Assembly: GCF_004027225.2 (NCBI RefSeq)
Contig: NC_044278.2
Coordinates: 94,976,743 to 95,040,742, forward strand
From: Strigops habroptila
Lineage: Eukaryota > Chordata > Aves > Psittaciformes > Psittacidae
Reading direction: 5' to 3'
DNA length: 64,000 bases
The notes under the pieces were generated by a model, which worked only from the letters and a program-made list of their open reading frames with translations, did no database searches and had not been told where the DNA came from. Positions 49,501-61,500 of the stretch are shown piece after piece. A program made the translations under genes and the position numbers. How positions within the stretch are numbered: position 1 is the first letter of the stretch; the number at the start of each line of letters is the position of its first letter.

Positions 49501-52500
49501 CGCGGGGGCTGCCTGGGCAGAAACACACATAAAGGATGCTACCCACATGGCACCACTCACCCCAGCTACCCTCATCCCTTCCACAGCCACTTTTCTACCA
49601 CCTTTTCACTTTCCACTGACTTTTTTCCTTCTGCTTCTCACCACGGGACCTTCCTGTGGCCCTGCATGCTGTATTGGATTTCAGCATCTAGGTACTGACT
49701 GGCTGCAGTCAAGCTGCCATCTTTTGTAAAACTTCACTCCCCAAGCCCTGCTGTAAAAGGGTGTTACCAGATACTGTATTTATATATATTTAAAAAAAAG
49801 GAAAAAAGAACAGAGTATATTACAATCAGGAAAATAAATTCAGAAGTGTATGAATTCCTCAAGAGGAAGGTGATGATCATTTTAGTTTTACTAGTGTTGC
49901 ATATGCTTGCTGGCTCTATTTTAGAAGTCGTAGGGGGTTGCCTCGTCTCCATTGCTATTCACATTACCTGAGCATTTCCCACAGAGCAGATGTGGCTTTG
50001 CAATTTCGTTTTGCTTTTCATTTTTCCTCCCTGGCCCGCTGGGAAATCACTGCAGAAAGCACACAGCTGCACACACTTGTGCCCAAGCGCAGCGCACGGC
50101 CAGTGGATGATGCCAGCCCTGCCCTGGCACCAGGGAGAAGGGCATCCTGGAGCCAGGCACCCGCTGCATCCCGCAAGGATCTGTGTGAAGGGGGATTCAC
50201 ACCTTCCTCACACGAGTCTTCTCCTACTCCCTGTAAGAAGGTTCAATGGCAAGTTAAATTCTGGAGATTGTGGATTTAGCCAAATACAGGCCCCATTTTA
50301 AATGGCCAGAAGAGCGTGCCGTAGCTTTCCTCTCCTGGCATGAGCAGAGTCACTGCTGTGGCATCCTTGGAACACCAGGCCGGCTCTGGGACGCTGCTGG
50401 TCAGCAAGGCGGTGCAAGCACCATGAGCAGGCCTTCTGCAATCCTCTTCCAGCCTGGTCCCTCAGGAGATATTTCTCCTCAGTGTTTTTGACACCACCAC
50501 CTCCAACTTTTCTGGCAGTGCACACAATGCCCACTTTTGCTAGCCTAACTGATGCCATGCACACAGCTCAGGACCTACATGGTGCTGTGACTCACTGTAA
50601 GACCTGACTCAGCTGGGTTTTTTGTTTTGAAGCTATTCAAAACAATCACTTCAAATGCCACCTGTGCAGCTGCAGAAGGGCAGTAGTGTGGGTCTAGAGA
50701 GGCAATGTGAAGTCCAGGACAGCAGGTTGACATCTCCTGCTCCTTTACAAGGCTCCTGGTATCTTGGACCAAAAGCAGCATGCTATTGCTTTATGCAGTG
50801 CTTCCTTCATCATTTTTTCCTTTATCATGCACTCTCCAGTGGCATGGGGTCCCTGCATCTGGCAACCCAGCAGCCCTCAGGAAGCCCCAACAGCTACAGC
50901 TGGCATCTCCTGACAACACCTAACACTGCTGACTTCTGTTGATTCTTACAGCATCATTTCTGGGGCCCCAGAAATAATAATTGTGACTTGTTTGTGAGCA
51001 AGGAGCAGTGTGAGGACTTATTAAGGAAAACATTGAAAACAGAGCCCAAGAAAAAAGGCCAGGATGTGTCTCCTGGCATGTAGGAAGGAGCGAGATCTGT
51101 GCAGAGAAGCGCAGAAACTCACAGTGGGAGCTGGCAAAGGCAGTTGAGTTGCAAGCGTCATTGGGTTGAGAGGGCTCCCAGAGCCACCAGCAGACCTGAG
51201 GTGACTTCTCCAATAAGGGAGGTCTGCATGAAGCATGGGCAGCAGGAACCTGGGCTGAAAATCCTGGGGCTGCAGGCTGTGAAGAGACTGAATGTGCTGA
51301 GCATGGACATGGAGGAAGAGGCAGGAGATATCACCCTCACTGGAGGCTGGCTGGATTCCCATCATCTGTGCTGGCTCCTGCCCCTTCCCTCCCCTGCTCA
51401 GTGGGTGCTGGAGGTCAAAGGCAAAGGTCTGATGCAGAGACCTAGTCTTTGGGCACCATTCAAGTGAAGGAAATGCTGGATTGGCCCAAGATTGTATAGA
51501 GGTAGAAAGGCGGGGAGCAGTGTGTAAAGAGACACCACGAAGGAGGAAGGAAAATGCAGGAGAAAAGCCTGTGATAGAGCTTCAGGAAGTCAAACTGGGG
51601 AAAGGCAGGGTCTACAGCAGCAGGACTGGCCCAGGCTCAAGCGCAGGAAAATGATCTCTTGAAAACAAAGTTAACCCAAGTTAACTGCTTTAGAGAACCA
51701 CAGACATGGGTCCAATGTCATCTGTATTATTGTATTTAGGTACAACATTTGGGTCCAAGGACCTGCATATTTGCTGCTCCAATTTATCTTTTTCATAATT
51801 AAAAGTAATTATAGGTGGATGTCTGCTTGATTACTCATGTGCTTTTTCCCATGGACTATGTGACATATACTGCTGATAGACTGTTGCCCACTCCCTCATC
51901 CTGCCAACATCAGAGCAAAGAGGAGATTTTTCCTCTACTCACTTTACAGCTAAGGCACCTGGATTTTGTTGGCTTCTGGCACTCTTGGTGTGTTCTCAAG
52001 GCAAGGAATTTTAGGGCCGTGCTGCTTTTGAGTGGGTAAGTATTATCACAACTTTCATTCTCCCCTTTGGTAAGAGCTTATTGCAATGCATGGCACCCTG
52101 ACTTTCAAATAATAAGGTAATTGCATCATCACCTAATCAGTTGCCTTAGAAACAGATTTCCTAAATTTCCCTGTTGCATCTGCATGTTCATAAGTATGAA
52201 AATCAGACATGAGAGAAGGAAAGGAAACAAAAGACAATCCAGGGCTTTGTAGGATGCGCTCCATGATGGGAAGGCACCTGTAAGGCTGTTTGAGCCTGCA
52301 CTTTGTTTACTCACCTTGGTCATGTCTGTGGCCCCCTCGGTGATGCAGCAGCAGCTGGTGCCAGCTGAATGGGGGGAGCAAGCCTGGAAAATTACTGGCA
52401 TCATCCCTGCAAGGTTTGGTAGCACAGAGAGAAATAGATTATGGGCAGATCTTTGTATTGGCAACAACCAAGGGAGAGCTAAGGAAGGGCTGGGAACCCA

Positions 52501-55500
52501 GCAGACAATGAATTTACAGTTTTAAGAAAACTTGGGGTAAAAACCTTCAGTGCTGGAGTGCTGTTTACTCGGCGATGCTCGATTCAGCAAAGGCTACCTC
52601 AGCAGAGGTCATTTTCCCAGAATTTGCAGCAAGCTTTCCGGATCAGCTGCCTGCTCAACCCAGGCTCAGATGGCCCACTTGCGCACTCAGAGGAGGCTCT
52701 GGAGGTGATGCTGCTTGCCATTTCAAAGGCTTCTCTCCAGGCAGATCCACTGCAGCTCAGTAACCAGCAGCCTCTCAAATCTAACATTGAGCCTCAAGAA
52801 GCAGCTTCAGCCTTTCTTGAACTAGCAGCAGATGAGGGACTGTGCAGCTTGCACCTGGAAAAGCTGTTCTTCTCTTTCCTGGTAAGCTTCACAGGAGAAA
52901 TGTGAGTTGGGACCGACCTGGAGATAATGGTGCAGGAGTAGTTGAAGGTGCCTGGGGTCAGCACTAGGTGCACACAGTACCAGCATTCGGGCCAATTGTA
53001 ATGGCCTAAAAACAACAATTCCTTGGAACGGATGGGAACTCGTCCATCTGGGCACAAGTCCTGCTTATCCTGCTGGAGCCTGTGCCAAGCCTGGAGATAG
53101 GGTGACAGGCTTCTGCCTGCCCTGGACATCCACACGCCAGACCCATGGAGCCCCTGCACTGCCCTCCCCTGCTTGTCCTTTAGGGACACATTCTGTGGAA
53201 GCACTGGGGGAAATGTTTTTTTTTAGTACTCTCCACAATTTGTGGCCTAATCTTTCTTTGAGGATGGAGGTAAGAGCATCAGTGAGGGTGCTGGGCTGGC
53301 CGGACTCCTCACCCGCCCCAAGCAGTGCCAGCACTTAGCTTTGAGACCTCCCCCATCGAGAACAAGCAACTCACAACAACCACAGAGTATTTATCTGTGT
53401 AAACACACCCCAGCCGATAAGGCTGAGAACAAGCTCCAGTCACACATTATAAAGTCCAGCTCAAAGAAGCCATCTCACTGACTGTAGTCACCCGGTGCTG
53501 CTCATGTGTGGGATGGGAGGAAAGGCTACAGTGGGAAGTCAGCAAACAGAGCAGATGATACACAGCCAGCACAACGCGGCTGTTCTATCAGGAGTCTTGT
53601 TTTTGATTCCCGTGCTTAGTCTCGAACTGGGTAAAATGCACGTGGAAATTAAAGCACGCCTTGCTAAAAGGTGAATGTTGAATACAATGAATTAAGAAAG
53701 CACAGTATATAGAGAGCACTGTAATTATATCATCAGGGAATATCATGTACACTGTGCAATGCTGTGATTCATGATGTTACAAGTAAATAACAGGAGATTA
53801 AAAATGTTCTTGGGTTCTCATCTGTAATGTAGCCCACCTTAAGGTTATACTTATAAAATAATCAGTGGAAAACCACTGTATTTCAGAGCTGAGTCACAGG
53901 TGGTCACACCGAGTCAGAGATGAAGGTCTTGCTGCATTTGCTCACGCTAAAACCATGAGCAAGGTCCTGGTTATCCCCAGATACTTCCAGAGATTGAAAA
54001 TACTGGGGAAAACGTTACTGGATCTTTTCGGCATGGCCATGGGAGGTGGGATTATCCCCATTTTACAGATCGGTTACTTGAAAAGCAATTCCTCAATGGA
54101 AAATGTCATGGTACTCCCTGCAGCAGGAGAGGCGCAGGGCATCTCCCTGCCCCTGTTCAGTCTGGCAGAGCATGTTACCTTTGGTGGGTAGTGGTACCCT
54201 CCACTCGAACATGCAAACCCTCTCTCACGGCAGCACTTCTCTTTTCACAGCATGCCAGACAGGAGTGAATTTGCTTTACATGCTGCTAAGAAAGGCTTCA
54301 GCAAATACTCAGTGTCAAGTGGCAGGAATCGTCATCCCTGGGAGCTGCTCTGGTAGCATGGGCATGTACACGGGGAAGTCGCCTTACACAAGGGCAGGAG
54401 GTGAGAAGCAGAGTCCTGAACCTACTCACCTATTTCATCTCCCACTGTTGGAAATTGTAAGAAATCATTTCTGTAATCCAGACACAAGCCTGCGTATAAA
54501 ACAGACAAAGTGCAAACACAGGAAACCTTGATGGTATGGGGCAGGATTTCCCTTGCATATTAAGCTGAAGAGGGATGATATACATGCAATGATTAATTTC
54601 TGAAACCAGGCCAGAAATTGATTTGATGGTAAACAAAGAGAATATTAGTACTGGATATTTAGAAATCTTAATATTTATATGAATTTTCACAGCTAATTTG
54701 AGAGGTAAAAAACCCCTCTGCTTTTGTCTATGACAGCAATCACTATACTGAGAAGGAGAGGCAGGGAGCTGGCATGCAGGTGGACAGCTGATCTATGTAG
54801 CACCTGCAAGAAGTCTCATGAGGAGCAGTACTGGCAGTGAGGTGAGTACCAATGAGGTCTTTGCAGTAATACCTATGGGAAAGCTGGACATCCCTACCCA
54901 TGCTGTAGCACTATCCCTTTGGTCACTGCACAGTAGCAGAGCACCCTGCTAGCACTCTAGCTTTCCACCTCTCCCATGGGAAGCACAGTGAAAGAGGACT
55001 CTGTCTCCACAGTTGCCATCATTCAGATTTAGACATCTGATGAAAAGTTTTCTTGCTGCCAGAGATGCTCACTACTCACTAAACCCTTTGGGCCTCTCAG
55101 TATTAAGCTCCTTTAATAAATCCAAGCCCTTGTACAGATTCAAGGTGGTTAGTGATACCATTGGGACAATGAAATGATCTCCCTTAGCAGCAAAGCTGGC
55201 TGTGGATCACTGGGTCCCTGCCCCATTGATCTGAGGTCTACCAGAGTTGATTGAGAAATTCAGTGGGGTTTTGACCAGGTCACATCACTGCTATTGCCAA
55301 CACGAGTGATGGATCTTAAACTGGTGAAGTGATACACTTCTAGCCTGCTTAAAGCCATGGGTGATGTGTTCATCCAAACAGGCCATAGGATTTATGGACA
55401 TGCTAAATCCATGAGTAAAGATGCTAGCACAACTGGACATGTTTGAACTAACAGCTGACACTGTGTCCTTCCAGCCAGCAGCTGGGTGCAAGGTCTGGGG

Positions 55501-58500
55501 CCAGGCAAGCACGGAGCAAACAAAGGTTCTTTTGTTCCTCCTAGATCTGCAGGGGGAAGTGTGACACTGCTGCTGGCTTCATGAACCAATGGGGTCTGGG
55601 AACGCTGCTGCAGCCAGTACAGTGTGCTGCTGAAGGTGCACAGCTGGGAGCATATGGTCAGTGATCTGGGCAGTATGCTCCAAGGAAAGCCTTCCTGGCT
55701 TTCCCCCTGTTCCTGAACTGACCTACCTGTGGGATCATGCTGGTATCAGAAACTGGAGCTCAGCAAGAGCCCACACAGATTCTCCAGGAGAAAGACAGAG
55801 CTGTCTTTGCAAGGGCAGCACTGGGATCAGACAGCCAAGGCAAGGGTATCTCATGTATGAAAGTCCTTACGGGCTTTCAACTCCATGCAAAAGCTGTATT
55901 TGGCTAGTCTTGATGTGAGGGCAGCAAAAAAGAACAAAACAGCAATAGATATCCTTGGGCCTGGGTGAAGGCTGTAGCAGAGCTTTACTGATGGAAACCA
56001 GGCAAGTTAATGGTACTACAGAGAGGCTGGTAGTGCTGGCTTTCATTTCACCTCCAAGTTCTGGTTTCAGACACTTCTCAATGTATTGCTACATCTCTCT
56101 GTTGATAAGAAAGGACTCTGGGCCAGCCAGAGCTGCCAAGCAAACACTGAAGGACATTGTTATTTGGTTGCTGCTAACCCAAGGCTCTGCTTCAGCTCTC
56201 TAATATCTCACCACAACCCAGTCATGACTCTGAGAAAATCCTGCTCACCAGAAACCTACTAAATAATGGACTGTAAATGTAAAAGTTTGTCCTTCGTACT
56301 ATTAAACAGTCAGGTGAAATTCTCTTTTTGTACATAATAGTTGCCACATTAAATCATAAAATAAAATATGAGCTTGGTTACTAAAGTAATTTACCAAAGC
56401 TCATTACTGTTTCATATACAATAAAGGAGACTACCACAGTACAAATGCCAATTTGGAAAAAAAGCCAGAAAGGGATTGTTCTCTCTTGCTTGTCCCTGAG
56501 GAACAACACGGGTGAATTAGGTGTTTGGAGGTGCCCCAAGCCTTCACAATCACCCAGATGTGGTTGCTTTTGGGAATAGACACCACAAACCACACAGCTC
56601 TAACGCAGAGGGTGAATGCTGCTTAGTTCTGGGACAGTGCTTGGAGTGGTGCTCAGAGACTTGTTTGCAGTGGAGACAGCTCTGGAGTACTTTAAAAACC
56701 TTTCCCAGTGAAATAAATATGACCCTTGGAAAGGGAAGAGAGGGTTAAGTGTCCCTTATGTCAGCCAGAAAATCCAAAGCAGTTTTTATTAACCCGAGGA
56801 TCTTGCATTAGACAAAATATTTACATTGAATGTCATTGCACTAGGACACATACTCCTTGCAAGAGCTCAGTAATAAGAGGTCACTTCTGGCAAGATGTCC
56901 CTTGCTCCATGCCTCCCAAGCACACCACCAGAGCCATTAGAGCAGACACACAGGGAGCCTGCAGGCACCACTGCAGCTGGGGGAGCCCAGAAACAAGGAG
57001 GAAGTAAAGGTGGGAGAGGGTGCGCTCAGTGTCTGTGGTTGTGTGGGGCCTGAGTGTAGCAGCTGGAGCGGGAGCAGGGTCAGAGGAGTCGTGCCTGGGG
57101 CGCCATCATGGGAGCGATCAGAGCTGCTGCCCTGGGGACTCACGTGCCCAGGTGCTGGCCACTGGGCAGGCTGGGCATCTGGGACCGGCTGCTGCAGGGT
57201 TCACACCCTACCTATGTGTATGTATAATTTCCACTGATGGGCTGTGATCCTGCTCAGTTGGTGTTGTCTTTACATAAGTGCTGGTCGCATCTGTCTGTGT
57301 AAATTAGTAAATACTGCGTAAATCAGTATGTATGGCCATGGGTATATGTGTGTGTGGCTATGGGGAATACAGGCTCAACCTTCTCAATAGCTGGACCTGG
57401 AGGCTTGCAGATGTGTCAGACTCGCCTCTGTCGGGTTGCTCCCTAACAGGTTACACATTCCCCTTCAGCCTTTCATGTAAAGCAAGGGGCTTTAGTGTCG
57501 CTGTGGACATCATATGTGTTAGCAGTACCAGGAAGCAAACTGCTGAAGGCATCCCCAGCAGAAGGGAATCCTCAGCCCTGTGGCAGCCTGGTACTTCCAA
57601 TGCCTGCCCCTCCTTAGTGCAGGGACACACACAGCCAGCCCTCCACTCGCCCTTGCCTTGGACCATCAGGGTCCCTGGGCCTCTCTGAGCAGCTCATTTC
57701 TGATGGCCAGCAAAGCCTGCATTCAGGAATGGAAGTGAAGATTTAGCAAGGTCAGGCCATGGCAGAACTGCTTTTCTGCTCCGCACTGCATAGATGCAAA
57801 CTGACACCTGTGCTGCAAAGGCTTCTTCCACTTTCCCCTGACTTTTTAGTGTTTTCTCCTCGTTTTTACACCCTAAAATAAAACTCTCGTAGCTGGGGTG
57901 GGAGGGAAGGGGAAGTATCAGTCTAATGCCTCATAAAGCAAGCCTCCCCTGTTGTTTGGAGCTATTCTGTTCCACGACTAAAGCTGGACTGGATATCTTA
58001 TTCATAATGAGCACTTTAAGCTTTTTCTGTGATGTTTGTGCTTCTCCCTCCTCAGGCCCTCCCCTTTCAGGGCATTGACGTGGGTAATGATTTTCTCTGC
58101 AGAAGCAGGGTTCATAATTTCATACTACGAATAAACATACAATTTAGCCAAGGGTGAATTCATGACTGTAACTCATTCTGAAACAGGGCAAGTCTTTTGC
58201 TTATAGACAAGAAGATCATGTGGCCACAATTGAAATTTAGGCATCAGAACACTAAGTGGGAAGTTCGCAGAGTGGGATCCTAATAGAAGCAGCAAAAAAG
58301 GAGCAGGACACAAGCTGTCTCCCTCTGGCACCTCCCTGCCTGGATCCTGTCTTTGCCATAGGCATCCTTGCCAGGATGAAACCCTGCAATGCCTTCCATG
58401 TTAAACACGTGGGCTTTATTTTGTTAAGTTTGAAAAAGCATAGAAATGAAATGCACTCCATTTGGCAGGGAAGCTGAGGATCTGTGGAGGCTGTTGAGTC

Positions 58501-61500
58501 ACTTTGCTTGAAGAAAGGAAGTATGAAAATGAAAAGACAAGATCTTTCATCAGCTGCCAGTCACATGGGGATCCTTGGAGCACCGGAGCGGGATTACATC
58601 CTTTGTACCTACAAAAAAGCGAGGCGTGCATGGCGCACTATGGAAAGACCCGAGAAGGAAGGAAATGCCCTGCAGGAAAGGAGATGTAGCTTTGTCCTGA
58701 TTATTCAGCTTATAAAAAAATGAAGAATAAGAGAGTCTGGTAGAGGGAAGACACACAAACAGTCTCAAAATCTTTCAGAGCCATAAGACTGTTACACAAG
58801 GCAGTCTCATGCCTGCAAAGACATGCAGTTAATATTAGAAGTTGAGCAGCCCCAGCAGATGAACCTAAGCACTCATTTATATTCCCTGCCAGACTATAGC
58901 ATCTGTTTGCATGCTTAAATGCTGCCTTGTCAATGTGTGAAGATGGACAATGAATCAAGTTGGCATGTCTGGAAATCTGGGATTGCAGCATTGTGCTCCT
59001 GCACAGACAGCAGAGCTTCCCAAAGAGGCCTTGCTCTCCTTTCACACTCGAGTAGGTGCACGGTATAAACACTGGCATGCACGGCTTCAGAAGTCACATC
59101 AAATCCATGTCTGAAGTAGCTCACATCAGGAGGTGGTTAACATGTGAAATCAGCCACATACTGAGAGCTGAATCCTTTACCTGGAGAGTTACCCAGGGTT
59201 ACAGATGCAGGTGTTGCTCGGTGAGCTGCAGACATGGGAAAAGCTGGCTTATCCAGAGAACTGCATCCTTCATCCCCTTGCTTTTGCATGGCAGTAGCCT
59301 GGCTGCCCTGTATCCTTTAGGACATCCTCCCACAGGCAAGAAACAGCACATGTTGTTTCAGTATCCTGTGTCCAGATCACCTGACGAGTGAGTGCATGTC
59401 CAACACCCACCCGGCTGCTGCCATGGACAGGGTACCAACAGCTGGATTCACCCTGCCCTTCCCTCCACCAAGAGCTGCATTGGTCCTTCCCTGAGAAGCA
59501 GCCAATTTTCATGACACATGTAGGATAATTCACCCTGAGGCCTCCATCCTGCCATCAGACTGGACTGAAACAGGCCAGCAGGTTCACAGGAGTTTTGGGA
59601 GAAGGGACAGATGGAGATGATAGATGGACAGGCAGATGGGCAGCCTCATCACATCAGCCTTGTTTCTTTAGCAAACCAAGCTAAAAATAATAACAGTAGG
59701 AGACAGACATTTGAGAAGCTGAGAATACGGCACAAATGTCATGTGAATCATAGGTCCTAAAAGGATGCCTGGGCTATCTCAGGCAACTGCATTTTGTTAT
59801 TCCTTTCATATACCATCCTCAAGGATAGCTTGCTCTTTCATTCCACCTACTCAATGGAAAGCTTGAGTTACCCTTTATTTATATGGTCACTGAAAACATC
59901 CTCTTAATTTCCAGCTTGAATTTGTGTTACCTTCTTGGACAACTTAATTGAAAAAAGAACTTAGGCTGTGCCCAATGAATTTTAAATTAAAAGGAAAATG
60001 ATGAAGTCATTATTATGCCAGATATATAAGAGCTGAGACTAATGTTCAGGAAACACAGATTGCAAAAGTCTTGTTGGTCTGAATGTAAGTGAATGATGCT
60101 TCTTTATGTCTGGTAAAACCTCTCAGACAATGCATTCAGGAAGCCAAGGCTGGATTACCACCCATGTTCCTGAAGCCCAGTCTCACTGACTTCAATGGTT
60201 TGCATCCTTTCATTATCCCTGGTCCTGATACTATTACTAGTATAACAGTTCACAAACCATTTGCTCTGCAGTGAGGTCCTGTTCTGCATGGTGCTGGGCT
60301 TAGAAAAAGACTACCTCACTGCTCAAAAATCCTCAGTTGTTGCAAGATGGCTTAAATGAAAAGTGGGGCTGAAGGTGAACTTGCAGTGAGCCGAGAAGCA
60401 GAAAATATTTTGTGTATGCTGGGAAGTACTAGCTTGTGCAATGACTTTTCTCATCATTCTTCATTTGGCTCCTTGAGAGGAGAGGCAGTTTTTCATGCAA
60501 CAGTCATCACCTCGCCTGAATCCCACAGCAACAGCAGGGCTGATGTGTTAGTGCTACCTAACAGTCCTGACATTGCCACCTGGAGAAGACAGCCCCAGGA
60601 TCAGAGTGCAGGCTGTCTGACAACACTGCGTGTCAGACGCATGCTGTACAGTAAACGCACAATCTGCACTTGCCTGTATTTTGTTGTGGATTAAGTAAGG
60701 CACCTTTGGGACACACACAACAGCAGCTGGACCTTGCTTTCCCCCTGACACTCTGCAGCACTTTGTTTTGTTGCAGCCTTCAGAGGAAAGGGTCAGGTTG
60801 AAGGAGCTTCTCTAGCTGGAGCTGTGAAAACACTAATAAAGTCTGCACTGTGAAAAGCTCACCAGTTAACACGTCAGGGCACTACAGATGGATGAAATAC
60901 GATGAAAATGAGAAAAAAATGGTGAAGAGGCAGTACAGGAGCAGGAGCAGAGGGATTAATTTACTCAAATTAAAGCATCGGAAGAGAAGAAAAAGATACT
61001 TCCAGAGTAGTTGTCACTTCCTAAGGTATAACATACATGTCACATGAAAGGCTCTTTAGGCAGGCCTGTTGAAACCAGCCAGCTCTAAACGGAGCTTGGG
61101 ATGCCAGACATCTGCATGAATTTGTTGTGATGAGTTGCACCTGAGATGTCAGATGTTTTAGTTTGGGGGCACAGTGTGGTGGCTTCAGCTTTGTGAGATC
61201 TGGGGTATATTATTTAAAAAATAAAGAAGTATGAACAAAGGATTTCATGGTCCCATGACAAATTCCTGCTCCAGTGTTTAGGTATGACAAGTAGGCGCTG
61301 CTTTAGTAGAGGACTTTCAAGGGTGGAGCAGAGCCACTTGAGGAGACTGAAGAGGATGTGCCATGAAGGAGAACATGGCGAGGGAAGCCTTGAAGGTTTC
61401 AAGATTTCTCAAGCCTGTGGCCACATCAGCAGCACCAGTCTGGACCTGCTACAGTAGATAAAAACCCAGATTTGCCCAGAGTTTGAGGGTTTCATACAAA

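Noticed and set aside
53223..53272. Small exon between an AG and a GTAAG
   Set aside because: The splice-like ends are present, but there is no partner exon and no recognisable peptide; such pairs are common by chance.
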